The notes under the pieces: generated by a model
Seen by the model: the letters and a program-made list of their open reading frames with translations, nothing else
Told to the model about the DNA's origin: nothing
Databases searched by the model: none
Program-made: the position numbers and the translations under genes
In this document: in pieces, positions 8,251 through 16,135 of the stretch
Numbering within the stretch: position 1 is the stretch's first letter
Layout: every line of letters starts with the position of its first letter
From: Vreelandella zhanjiangensis DSM 21076
Lineage (GTDB): Bacteria; Pseudomonadota; Gammaproteobacteria; Pseudomonadales; Halomonadaceae
Direction of reading: 5' to 3'
DNA: 64,000 bases
Assembly: GCF_000377665.1 (NCBI RefSeq)
Contig: NZ_KB898648.1
Span: 1-64,000, forward strand

Positions 8251-9294
8251 CTAGGGTTTAAGCCGCCCAGTGCTTTTACGCACGATCAAGTGGCTGCTTA
8301 GCGTTTGATGGCGTATGGGCTGCTCGCCACGCAAAAGATGGAGCAGCAGCTGCATGGCCTGCTGGCCGATTTCATTGCGCGGCTGGCTAATAGTCGTCAG
8401 TTCCGGGTCGCAGTATTCGCTCAGGCCAATATTGTCAAAGCCGACAACGGACAGCTGGTCGGGCACGCTAATACCCAACTGGCGGGCGGCTTTCAGCACG
8501 CCAACCGCCATCTCGTCACTATGACAAAAAATCGCGGTGGGTCGGGGCGTTTTCCCCTCCAGCAGGGCTAACCCCTGCTGATACCCGGAGCGAAAGCCAA
8601 AGTTACCCTCTGCAATACGCGCTTCATTGCTCAATTGATGCGCCGCTAGCGTATCGCGATAGCCGCGATTGCGTTCCTGGCAAATAGGGTTATGCGCTGG
8701 GCCAGAAAGCGTTGCGATACGTTGGTGGCCAAGCGACACCAGGTAATCAATCGCCTGGGCGCTTGCTTGATGGTTGTCGATAGCAATTAACGGCAGGTCG
8801 ATATCGCTAAAAAATTCACACGCCATGACCAACGGAAAGTCCGCCTGCTTATCCGCTTGCTTGACCAGCGCCCTGGGAATCTCGGAGGTCAACAGCACAA
8901 TACCATCGGCCTGGTTGGTGGAAAGCAGCCGAAAGTAGGCCTCTGCGCGCGCAGGGTCGTGTTCGCAATCGCCAATCAGTATCTGATAACCCGCCTGATG
9001 GGCAACATCCTCCATGCCGCTAATAATCTCGGAAAAAAACGGATTTGAAATATCCGGCAAGAGCGCCACGATGGTTTTGGACTCCGCACGGCGCAAGTTG
9101 CGCGCGGCAATATTGGGCGAATAACCCACCTGAGCAATTGCCTGATTCACCCGCTTTCGAGTGGCATCGCTGACTTTTTCAGGCGTTGCCAGGGCGCGTG
9201 ATACGGTCGCTGTCGAACAGCCCGCCGCTTTCGCCACGTCTTTAATCGTCGGCACGCTATGCGGCTGTTTGCTCGTTACCGGGGTGTTAAGCAT
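8251..9294 (-). CDS. LacI-family transcriptional regulator of the adjacent sugar operon
   Basis: A 347-residue repressor. The N-terminal helix-turn-helix is TIKDVAKAAGCSTATVSRAL (residues 16-35) and the hinge region is VGYSPNIAARNLRRAESKTI. A periplasmic-binding-like effector domain fills the rest (PDISNPFFSEIISGMEDVA, GIVLL, FCHSDEMAVG, VVGFDNIGLSEYCDPELTTI). It diverges from the sugar-uptake operon across a 377-base gap with two matching palindromes (9366-9383 and 9599-9616), so local control and autoregulation are likely. The ATG at 9294 has AGGA about 14 bases upstream. The effector sugar is not identifiable from the sequence. Confidence 0.9.
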   Translation of the reverse strand: MLNTPVTSKQPHSVPTIKDVAKAAGCSTATVSRALATPEKVSDATRKRVNQAIAQVGYSPNIAARNLRRAESKTIVALLPDISNPFFSEIISGMEDVAHQAGYQILIGDCEHDPARAEAYFRLLSTNQADGIVLLTSEIPRALVKQADKQADFPLVMACEFFSDIDLPLIAIDNHQASAQAIDYLVSLGHQRIATLSGPAHNPICQERNRGYRDTLAAHQLSNEARIAEGNFGFRSGYQQGLALLEGKTPRPTAIFCHSDEMAVGVLKAARQLGISVPDQLSVVGFDNIGLSEYCDPELTTISQPRNEIGQQAMQLLLHLLRGEQPIRHQTLSSHLIVRKSTGRLKP

Positions 9295-9365
9295 TGAACG
9301 ATGGTCCTGAAAAAACGCGCCTGAAAGCGGGCGGTTAAAGACAATGTTGGCGCGCTATTCGCTAA

Positions 9366-9383
9366 AATGTAAATGTTTACATT
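9366..9383. promoter_or_regulatory. LacI-type operator 1 (near the repressor gene)
   Basis: The palindrome AATGTAAATGTTTACATT has perfect 8-base arms and a 2-base centre, the form usual for LacI-family operators. It lies 72 bases upstream of the repressor start codon and shares its AATGTAA half with operator 2. Confidence 0.75.
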
Positions 9384-9572
9384 CAAATTCTAGCAGCGTT
9401 AACCACAACATTTAAACGCATCTTTACTATTAGCGCGTTAATTATGTAGCTATTTATTTGCTCTTTTTATGTATTCTTTAGTCTAAATTATAGGCGCTTA
9501 GATAGAATTTAAAGATTTAAAATCCTTTTACAGCAGTACGTTATCAATTTTATTTTAGCCTTTTTGTCACGC

Positions 9573-9616
9573 TTGACCGATGTATGTTGCTCTGCTGAAA
9601 TGTAATCCATTACATT
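9573..9616 (+). promoter_or_regulatory. Promoter with overlapping LacI-type operator 2
   Basis: A -35 candidate TTGACC (9573-9578) is followed after 17 bases by a -10 candidate TGAAAT (9596-9601). The perfect palindrome AATGTAATCCATTACATT (9599-9616) overlaps the -10 and the expected transcription start. Binding of the repressor there would block initiation of the sugar operon. The palindrome is clear; the promoter hexamers are 5/6 and 4/6 matches and less certain. Confidence 0.7.
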
Positions 9617-9671
9617 GTGTCTTTCAGCAGTGGTTGCTGACGCCAAAACAACAAAACAAATGAGGTCGATG

Positions 9672-10727
9672 ATGAAGACCCTTAAAGGGCCCGCGCTCTT
9701 TCTAGCCCAGTACATTGGTGACGAGCCGCCTTTCGATAGCCTGGAGCATATTGCGCGCTGGGCATCGGAGCTGGGCTTTAAAGCGCTGCAAATGCCCACG
9801 CTGGATAAGCGGTTTTTTGATCTTGAGCGAGCGGCAGAAAGCCAGGCGTATTGCCAGGAAGTACAGGCGCTTTTAGCGCAATATGACTTGGAAATTTGCG
9901 AGCTTTCGACGCATTTGCAGGGCCAATTGGTGGCCGTGCATCCGGTTTATGACAGCCTGTTTGACGGCTTCGCCCCGCCTGAACTGCACGGCGACCCAGT
10001 CGCGCGCCAAGCCTGGGCTGTCGAGCAGCTAAAGCTTGCCGCGCAGGCCAGCGCCAATCTGGGGTTGAAGGCCCATGCCACGTTCTCCGGCTCGCTGCTT
10101 TGGCCGTTTCTTTACCCGTGGCCACAGCGCCCCGCTGGGCTGGTTGAAGATGGTTTTGCCGAGCTTGCCAAACGCTGGCGCCCTATTCTGGATGCCTTTG
10201 ATGCCGCTGGTGTGGACTTATGCTTTGAGATTCACCCCGGTGAAGACCTGCATGATGGCGCGACTTTTGAGCGTTTTTTAGCCGCCGTGGACCATCACCC
10301 GCGCTGCTGCATGCTGTATGACCCCTCGCATTTGGTGCTTCAACAGCTTGATCACCTTGCCTTTCTTGATCGTTATCACCCGTATATCCGCATGTTTCAT
10401 GTCAAGGATGCCGAGTTTCATCCTACCGCCCAGCAGGGCGTTTACGGCGGCTACACCTCTTGGGTCGAGCGGGCAGGCCGCTTTCGCTCCCTGGGCGATG
10501 GGCAGGTGGATTTCAAAGCGGTGTTCTCGAAACTGGCCCAGTACGATTTTGACGGCTGGGCGGTCATCGAGTGGGAGTGTGCGCTCAAGCATCCTGAGCA
10601 GGGCGCGGCGGAAGGCGTCACGTTCGTGAATGAGCACATTATCCAGGTGACCGACCGCGCGTTTGATGACTTTGCCGATGCCGGAACGGATCGTGAGGCT
10701 AATCGCACGCTGCTGGGTCTCGGCTAA
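9672..10727 (+). CDS. Sugar phosphate isomerase/epimerase-like TIM-barrel protein
   Basis: About 351 residues of the AP-endonuclease-family-2 / xylose-isomerase-like TIM barrel. Likely metal-binding residues sit at strand ends: E in CFEIHPGED, D in LYDPSHL, H in MFHVKDAEF and E in AVIEWECA. Such proteins isomerise or epimerise sugars. Some instead carry out beta-elimination or hydration of 3-keto-sugars made by a Gfo/Idh/MocA partner, and one is encoded directly downstream. Starts at 9660, 9669 and 9672 are possible; GAGGT at 9662-9666 favours 9672. It is the first gene of the LacI-controlled operon. The substrate is unknown. Confidence 0.8.
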   Translation: MKTLKGPALFLAQYIGDEPPFDSLEHIARWASELGFKALQMPTLDKRFFDLERAAESQAYCQEVQALLAQYDLEICELSTHLQGQLVAVHPVYDSLFDGFAPPELHGDPVARQAWAVEQLKLAAQASANLGLKAHATFSGSLLWPFLYPWPQRPAGLVEDGFAELAKRWRPILDAFDAAGVDLCFEIHPGEDLHDGATFERFLAAVDHHPRCCMLYDPSHLVLQQLDHLAFLDRYHPYIRMFHVKDAEFHPTAQQGVYGGYTSWVERAGRFRSLGDGQVDFKAVFSKLAQYDFDGWAVIEWECALKHPEQGAAEGVTFVNEHIIQVTDRAFDDFADAGTDREANRTLLGLG

Positions 10728-10748
10728 ACCACGCTCAGGGGTTAGGTA

Positions 10749-11927
10749 ATGACAACAAACAACAACACACCGCGCAGACTTCGCCTTGCCATGATAGGCG
10801 GCGGCCAGGGTGCTTTTATCGGCGGTGTGCACCGTATGGCGGCGCGCCTGGATGACCGCTTTGAGCTGGTAGCCGGGGCTTTTTCATCCCAAACCGAGCG
10901 CAATCTGGCGACCGCCAACGAGTTGGGCGTTGATGGCCAGCGCTGCTATGCCGACTACGCATCGCTGTTGGTAGGCGAAGCCACCCGCGAAGATGGCGCC
11001 CAGGTCGTGGCGATAGTCACACCCAACCATCTGCATTACCCGGCGGCGCTGGCAAGCCTGGAAGCGGGCTTTCACGTGGTGTGTGAAAAACCCATGACGC
11101 TCAGCGTTGAGGAAGCTGAACAGCTGGCGCAAGCGGCTGAGAAAAGCGCTCGCCACTTTGTATTAATGCACAACTACGCGGGTTATCCATTGGTTCAGCA
11201 TGCCCGTGAACTGATTGCCCAAGGCGCGCTAGGGCAGCTTCGCCACGTGCAGGTCGAGTATATTCAGGAGTGGTTAAGCGAACCCCCGGAAGCCGATAAC
11301 CGCCAGGCCGCCTGGCGTTTAGACCCCACCCAGGCGGGGGCTGCTGGCTGCCTGGGAGATATTGGCGTGCACGCGTTTCAGCTGGCTCAGTTTATCAGCG
11401 GCCAGCGCGTCAGTGAGGTAAGCGCTGAGCTGGTGACTGCCGTGCCGGGGCGGGCGCTTGATGATAACGTTCAGGCACTGCTGCGCTTTAACGGCGGTGC
11501 GCGGGGCATGCTGTGGGCAAGTCAGACGGCAGCGGGTTATGAGAACGCGTTAACCATTCGTGTCATCGGCGAGAAGGCCAGCCTGCAGTGGGCCCAGGAG
11601 CAGCCCAACGAGCTGTGGCTGAAACCGCTTAACGGGCCAAGCCAGCGCTTAACACGGCGCGATGACTGGCTAAGTGCGAATATCGCTCAAGGCGTGCGCG
11701 TGCCGGGCGGGCATCCGGAAGGCTACATTGAAGCCTTTGCCAACCTGTATCAGGCGTTGGCCGATGGGCATGCATCAGGCGAATATCCCACTTGGCTGCC
11801 CGGTATTGAAGACGGTGTGGATGGTATGCGCTTTATTGCCGCGGCGATTACCTCACACCAGGCGGCAGGCAGTTGGACGCCGCTGCATCTGAGGAAAGCG
11901 CCAGACGCTTCCGGGGGCGCTTCATGA
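10749..11927 (+). CDS. Gfo/Idh/MocA-family NAD(P)-dependent sugar dehydrogenase
   Basis: The 392-residue oxidoreductase has an N-terminal Rossmann domain with the nucleotide loop MIGGGQGAFIGGVH (about residues 15-28), the TPNHLHYPAA strand-turn and the hallmark EKP in VVCEKPMTLS. The C-terminal alpha/beta domain has the GAAGCLGDIGVHAFQLAQF region, with the D and H expected at the active site. Family members oxidise or reduce sugars and cyclitols at ring hydroxyls. It follows the isomerase-like gene by 21 bases, and the ABC ATPase overlaps its stop codon (ATGA). Both enzymes are thus translated with the importer, and they probably process the imported sugar. Specificity cannot be told. Confidence 0.87.
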   Translation: MTTNNNTPRRLRLAMIGGGQGAFIGGVHRMAARLDDRFELVAGAFSSQTERNLATANELGVDGQRCYADYASLLVGEATREDGAQVVAIVTPNHLHYPAALASLEAGFHVVCEKPMTLSVEEAEQLAQAAEKSARHFVLMHNYAGYPLVQHARELIAQGALGQLRHVQVEYIQEWLSEPPEADNRQAAWRLDPTQAGAAGCLGDIGVHAFQLAQFISGQRVSEVSAELVTAVPGRALDDNVQALLRFNGGARGMLWASQTAAGYENALTIRVIGEKASLQWAQEQPNELWLKPLNGPSQRLTRRDDWLSANIAQGVRVPGGHPEGYIEAFANLYQALADGHASGEYPTWLPGIEDGVDGMRFIAAAITSHQAAGSWTPLHLRKAPDASGGAS

Positions 11928-13447
11928 GCGAGCCTATTTTAACGCTTGAAGGGATCGGTAAAGCCTTCGGCCCCGTTCAGGTGCTGAATGATATTTCCCT
12001 TTCCGTTATGCCGGGCGAAGTGCTGGGTATTCTGGGGGAAAACGGCGCCGGGAAATCCACGCTGTTAAAGATCATCAGCGGTATCTACACGCCAACGGTG
12101 GGTACGATCCACCTGAATGGTCAGATATTTAGTGCGTTGGACCCGATTACGGCGCGTTTTCACGGCGTGGCGATGATCCCCCAGGAATTCAATTTAATCC
12201 CCACGCTGCGTGTTTACGAAAATGTCTTTTTGGGCCAGGAAGTACGCCGTCATGGTTTTCTTGACCACGCAGGCATGCGTAAGCGCACCCAGGAACTGCT
12301 CAGCTCGCTTGAAGTGGACCTGGACCCTGAACTTCCCATTGAGCGGCTAAGCGTTGCCCAAAAGCAGATGGTTGAAGTGGCCAGGGTGCTGGTTAACGAC
12401 GCGCGACTGCTGATTCTGGATGAGCCCACTACGGTACTGACCGACCGTGAAGTTGCGGTGTTGTTCAGGGTAGTGCGTGCGCTGGTCGCCAAGGGCGTCA
12501 CGATTTTATTTATTTCTCACAAGCTAAAAGAGGTCAAAGATCTCTGTGACCGGCTGCTGATTTTACGCGACGGCCAGCAGGTAGAGCTGTGCGAGACCGC
12601 GACGCTTAATGAAGAGGACATGGCGCGCAAAATGGTCGGGCGTGAGCTGTCACAAATTTACCCTGAGAAGCTTGCGCAAAGTACTGATAACACGCCGCCC
12701 GCGCTGCGGGTGCGGGGCTTGAGCCTTAAAGGCAAACTCAAGGACATCAACCTTGAGGTACGCCGTGGCGAAGTGCTGGGGTTTGCCGGGCTGGTAGGTG
12801 CGGGGCGCACCGAAATTGCTGAAACCATCATGGGGCTGCACCGCAAAGAGCAGGGTGAGATATTTATCGATGGCGAGCTTGTTGATCTTCGTTCACCCAA
12901 CGAAGCCCACGCCCACGGCTTGGCGTATCTGTCGGAAGACCGCCAGGGCAAGGGGCTGATTCTCTCGTTTAACGTCATGCAGAACATTACCGCCCTTAGC
13001 CTGAAGCGCTATGTGCGCGGGTTTATCAAGCATCGTGCTGAACGGCGTCAAGCCGAACATTACCAGCAGCGCCTGACCATCAAGGCATCCAACCTGGCGG
13101 CGCCGGTGAGCCTTCTGAGTGGCGGTAACCAGCAGAAGGTTTACTTCTCAAAGCTACTCGATATCGAGCCCGATATCCTGATTCTCGATGAGCCCACCCG
13201 CGGCATCGATATCAGCGCCAAGCAGCAGATTTACCGGTTGATTCGCGACCTTACCGAACAAAATAAAGCCGTTATCGTGATCTCCTCCGAGCTTGAAGAG
13301 GTCATTGGTATTGCGGATCGGGTGTTAGTGATTCGCGAGGGGCAAATAGCCGTTGAGCTTAACGGTGACGATATCAACGAAGAACAAATAATGCTGTATG
13401 CCGCTGGCGCACGACAGCACGCCAACCGTGAACAAGTGGGGAATTAA
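11924..13447 (+). CDS. CUT2 sugar ABC transporter, double-cassette ATPase
   Basis: This 507-residue protein carries two ATP-binding cassettes like RbsA and MglA. The first has Walker A GENGAGKST (residues 38-46), signature region LSVAQKQMVEVARVL and Walker B LLILDEPT. The second has a degenerate Walker A (GLVGAGRTE), an intact LLSGGNQQKV signature and LILDEPTRGID. That asymmetry is normal for the class. It powers import of monosaccharides through the permease encoded next. I chose the ATG at 11924, which overlaps the dehydrogenase stop; a longer frame from 11873 would run inside that gene. Confidence 0.92.
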   Translation: MSEPILTLEGIGKAFGPVQVLNDISLSVMPGEVLGILGENGAGKSTLLKIISGIYTPTVGTIHLNGQIFSALDPITARFHGVAMIPQEFNLIPTLRVYENVFLGQEVRRHGFLDHAGMRKRTQELLSSLEVDLDPELPIERLSVAQKQMVEVARVLVNDARLLILDEPTTVLTDREVAVLFRVVRALVAKGVTILFISHKLKEVKDLCDRLLILRDGQQVELCETATLNEEDMARKMVGRELSQIYPEKLAQSTDNTPPALRVRGLSLKGKLKDINLEVRRGEVLGFAGLVGAGRTEIAETIMGLHRKEQGEIFIDGELVDLRSPNEAHAHGLAYLSEDRQGKGLILSFNVMQNITALSLKRYVRGFIKHRAERRQAEHYQQRLTIKASNLAAPVSLLSGGNQQKVYFSKLLDIEPDILILDEPTRGIDISAKQQIYRLIRDLTEQNKAVIVISSELEEVIGIADRVLVIREGQIAVELNGDDINEEQIMLYAAGARQHANREQVGN

Positions 13448-13448
13448 G

Positions 13449-14441
13449 ATGGCTCAACCGCCTAATACCAAGTCAATGGGGAGCGTTGCACGCCAAGGTC
13501 TGCGCAGGCTGCCCCTTAACGCGACGATTCTGGCCCCGCTGGTGGCGCTGATTTTGCTGTTCGTGGTCTCGTCCATCGCCAGCGAATATTTTCTGAATAC
13601 GCGCAATATTTCCAACGTGATGCGTCAGGTTTCCTATACCGGCATTATCGCCATCGGCATGACCTTTGTGATTATCGCCGGTGGGATCGATCTGTCGGTG
13701 GGGTCGATGGTGGCGCTTGTGGGCGTGGTTATCCTGTATATCGTCAATAGCATTAGTGACCCCATTCAGGCGGTGCTTCTCGGCCTGTTGGCCGCTATCG
13801 CTGCGGGCGGGCTGTTAGGGCTATTCAACGGCTTGTTAGTCACCCGAGGGCGCATAGCGGCCTTTGTGGTAACGCTTGCCAGTATGTCGATCTTTCGCTC
13901 ACTGGCGCTCTACTTCACCGACGCGGCGGTGGTTTCTACCCCCAATCCGCACTTCTCAAGCGTGGGCGGCGGCTTTTTGCTGGGCATTCCGGTTCCGGTA
14001 ATCGTGTTTTTTGGCTTGGCGATCATCGCGCATGTGCTGCTGTTTCATACCCCTTACGGGCGGCATGTGTGCGCGGTGGGCGCTAATCCTCAGGTAGCAC
14101 GCTATTCGGGCATTCGGGTCGAGCGCATTGTGCTCTCCACCTTTGTGATTGCGGGGATCTGTGTGGGGCTTTCGGCCATCATGCTGACCTCACGGCTCAA
14201 CTCGGTAAGCCCGAGCGATGCGGGCTACTTTTATGAACTGGATGCTATCGCTGCCGTCGTCATCGGAGGCACGGCGCTTTCCGGCGGGCGCGGTTCGATA
14301 TGGGGCACGGTCATCGGTGCGCTGATTCTGGGTATTATCAACAACATGCTTAACCTGACCGGCGTTTCCCCTTATTTACAGGGGCTGGTCAAAGGCGGCG
14401 TCATTTTGCTGGCGGTGCTGCTGCAGTACAAGCGTGCCTGA
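13449..14441 (+). CDS. CUT2 sugar ABC transporter, permease (RbsC-like)
   Basis: The 330-residue inner-membrane protein has eight to ten hydrophobic segments. It shows RbsC-family motifs: GMTFVIIAGGIDLSVGSM early, GLLVTRGRIAAFVVTLASM in the middle and AIAAVVIGGTALSGGRGS near the end. One permease gene implies a homodimeric channel, as is usual for ribose-type importers. It starts 1 base after the ATPase stop, with the ribosome site inside the ATPase end. The upstream in-frame codon at 13398 lies within the ATPase gene and is unlikely as a start. Confidence 0.92.
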   Translation: MAQPPNTKSMGSVARQGLRRLPLNATILAPLVALILLFVVSSIASEYFLNTRNISNVMRQVSYTGIIAIGMTFVIIAGGIDLSVGSMVALVGVVILYIVNSISDPIQAVLLGLLAAIAAGGLLGLFNGLLVTRGRIAAFVVTLASMSIFRSLALYFTDAAVVSTPNPHFSSVGGGFLLGIPVPVIVFFGLAIIAHVLLFHTPYGRHVCAVGANPQVARYSGIRVERIVLSTFVIAGICVGLSAIMLTSRLNSVSPSDAGYFYELDAIAAVVIGGTALSGGRGSIWGTVIGALILGIINNMLNLTGVSPYLQGLVKGGVILLAVLLQYKRA

Positions 14442-14461
14442 TTCGTTAATACGGGTTTTAA

Positions 14462-14498
14462 GAACGGTTTTAAGAACAAGCGTTAAAAACGGTCTTTT
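14462..14498 (+). terminator. Imperfect hairpin between permease and binding-protein genes
   Basis: GAACGGTTTTAA (14462-14473) and TTAAAAACGGTC (14483-14494) can pair with two mismatches, followed by TTTT. It sits in the 146-base gap before the binding-protein gene. It may act as a weak terminator or an mRNA-end stabiliser that sets the ratio of binding protein to membrane parts. Confidence 0.35.
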
Positions 14499-14587
14499 CG
14501 GTCGCTATGCCCAAACAGGGCCGACGATCACACTGGGCGGGGTTGGCTCGTCCATCCACGATGTACGTTAGAAAGGGAGCAATAACA

Positions 14588-15556
14588 ATGACACTATCAC
14601 GCCTTTTCAAGACTGCCGCGCTGGCAACGGCCATAGCGAGTACGTCCAGCCTGGCGCTGGCCGACGACTACCATATTGGCGTCACCGTGCCGTCCGCTGA
14701 CCATGGCTGGACCGCAGGCCTTTTATGGTGGGCGCAGCAAGCCGCCGGCGAGCTAAGCGAGAAGTATCCGGATGTCAGCTTTACGGTACTTTCCGCTAAC
14801 TCCGGTACGGCCCAGGTCTCTAACGTGGAAGATCTGATGATCCGCAACCTGGATGCGCTGGTCATTTTGCCACACGACCCGGCAACGCTTCAGGCGGTTA
14901 TTTCCGAAGCTTATGACGAAGGCATCTACACCGTTGTGGTCGACCGCGAGCTTGAAACGCCTGCACAAAACGTCTTTATTGCGGGCGATAACCCCGGTTT
15001 AGGCGAGCACGCCGCGCGTTATATCGCTGAAGAGCTGGGCGGCGAGGGCAATATTCTGGTGCTGGAAGGCCCGCCCATTCCTATTAATAGCCAGCGTGTC
15101 GATGCCTTTAACAGGGTGATGGAAAACTACCCCAACATCAATATTCTGGCCTCTCAAACGACCAACTGGAACCCACAGCAGGCGCTTAGCGTAACGGAAG
15201 ACCTGCTGGGCAGTAACCCGGAAGTGGATGCCATTTGGGCGGGTGACGATGACGTATTGATCTCGGCGCTTCAGGCGGTGGATGAAAACAACCGCGACGA
15301 TATCCAGCTGATTGTGGGCGGTGGCGGTTCGCAGCGCGTGATTGAAATGATCCGTAACGAGCACCCGATGGTTAAAGGCACCGTAACCTATCCGCCGAAC
15401 ATGATTGCCTCGGCCATGGCGCTAGCGGTACACGGCGTTAAAGGCGAGCATCTGGGTGATATGTACCACGGCGTGCCTTCACGGCTCATTCTTAACGCTG
15501 ACCTGATCACCCTCGATAATGTAGAAGAGTACTACGAGCCAGAAGCCGCTTACTAA
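14588..15556 (+). CDS. CUT2 sugar ABC transporter, periplasmic binding protein
   Basis: The 322-residue protein has a Sec signal peptide (positively charged start MTLSRLFK, hydrophobic core, cleavage near SLALA-DDYHIG). It is followed by a periplasmic-binding-protein type 1 fold like RbsB. Landmarks are IGVTVPSADHGWTAGLLWWA, NLDALVILPHDP, YTVVVDRE, IAGDNPGLGEHAARYIAEEL and AIWAGDDDVL. It captures the sugar for the preceding permease and ATPase. The ATG at 14588 has AAAGGGAG upstream. Being last and after a hairpin-containing gap is unusual, since binding proteins are often first. The operon ends in a strong terminator just downstream. Confidence 0.92.
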   Translation: MTLSRLFKTAALATAIASTSSLALADDYHIGVTVPSADHGWTAGLLWWAQQAAGELSEKYPDVSFTVLSANSGTAQVSNVEDLMIRNLDALVILPHDPATLQAVISEAYDEGIYTVVVDRELETPAQNVFIAGDNPGLGEHAARYIAEELGGEGNILVLEGPPIPINSQRVDAFNRVMENYPNINILASQTTNWNPQQALSVTEDLLGSNPEVDAIWAGDDDVLISALQAVDENNRDDIQLIVGGGGSQRVIEMIRNEHPMVKGTVTYPPNMIASAMALAVHGVKGEHLGDMYHGVPSRLILNADLITLDNVEEYYEPEAAY

Positions 15557-15570
15557 GCGCTCTAGCCGCT

Positions 15571-15620
15571 AAAACGCCCCGCCCTCAAGCTAGTGAATAG
15601 CCAAGGGGCGGGGCGTTTTT
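15571..15620 (+). terminator. Rho-independent terminator of the sugar operon
   Basis: Perfect 11-base arms ACGCCCCGCCC (15574-15584) and GGGCGGGGCGT (15606-15616), followed by TTTTT. The left flank is AAA, so it may also work for the thioesterase gene converging from the right. Confidence 0.88.
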
Positions 15621-15657
15621 GTCTTGAGAGCGGCTTTAACGTTAGCGCTGTTCGCCG

Positions 15658-16068
15658 CTACAGAGGCAGGGCGTAGCTTGCGGTGATATGGGCAACCGGC
15701 CGGATGTTATCCGCGGCGGAGAAAACCTGTACCTCGCCAACGCCTAATCGGCGGCCTAGCTTGATCAGTTTGGCGTGGGCGATAATGTCGTGTTCGCCTG
15801 AAGCGGCGCGCAGGAAGTGACAGTTGAAGTCGCTGGTCACCGCCATGGGTTCCGGGCCGATTTGGCCCAGAATCGCCACATACAGCGCCACATCGGCAAA
15901 GCCCATCATCGTGGGGCCGCTTACTCGGGGGCCGGGGCGCAGGTGTTCATAACCTACCGTTAAGCGCATCGTGGCACACATCTCTCCTACGCTTTCCACT
16001 CTGCCCATTCGCTGGGGAAACACCTCATCTAAAAAGTGCTCGATCTGTTCGACAGTCATGACGGTCAT
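15658..16068 (-). CDS. PaaI-like hotdog-fold thioesterase
   Basis: The 136-residue protein has the features of the PaaI/YbgC hotdog thioesterase superfamily. The central helix segment PRVSGPTMMGFADVALYVAIL holds the position of the catalytic acid, and SDFNCHFLRAASGEHDIIAHAKLIKLGRRLGVGEVQVFSA gives the long antiparallel strands. Members hydrolyse acyl-CoA thioesters; the acyl chain here cannot be named. The ATG at 16068 is preferred because AAGGA stands 8 bases upstream. It follows the malate synthase gene on the same strand, but a terminator lies between them, so it is probably expressed separately. Confidence 0.8.
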   Translation of the reverse strand: MTVMTVEQIEHFLDEVFPQRMGRVESVGEMCATMRLTVGYEHLRPGPRVSGPTMMGFADVALYVAILGQIGPEPMAVTSDFNCHFLRAASGEHDIIAHAKLIKLGRRLGVGEVQVFSAADNIRPVAHITASYALPL

Positions 16069-16084
16069 TGTTGTTATCCTTCAT

Positions 16085-16116
16085 AAAAAAGCCCCAAGGC
16101 ATATGCCTTAGGGCTA
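16085..16116 (-). terminator. Rho-independent terminator after glcB
   Basis: On the minus strand AGCCCTAAGGCAT and ATGCCTTGGGGCT form a stem with one mismatch, followed by TTTTTT. It lies 20 bases after the malate synthase stop. The thioesterase start is only 16 bases further on, so that gene's promoter must overlap this region or it depends on readthrough. Confidence 0.8.
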
Positions 16117-16135
16117 GTTGTACCATAAAACGAAT

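Larger units (their letters stand above)
9295..9671. other. Gene-free regulatory region between lacI-type gene and sugar operon
   Basis: This 377-base AT-rich stretch holds no convincing gene. A 96-codon minus-strand frame at 9509-9799 covers the promoter and runs into the isomerase gene. It contains two LacI-type palindromes and one plus-strand promoter candidate, described separately. The middle (9400-9540) is rich in A and T, and I recognise no further element in it. Confidence 0.8.

Noticed and set aside
9509-9799. Minus-strand 96-codon frame upstream of the sugar isomerase gene
   Set aside because: It spans the LacI operator and promoter and runs antisense into the isomerase coding region.
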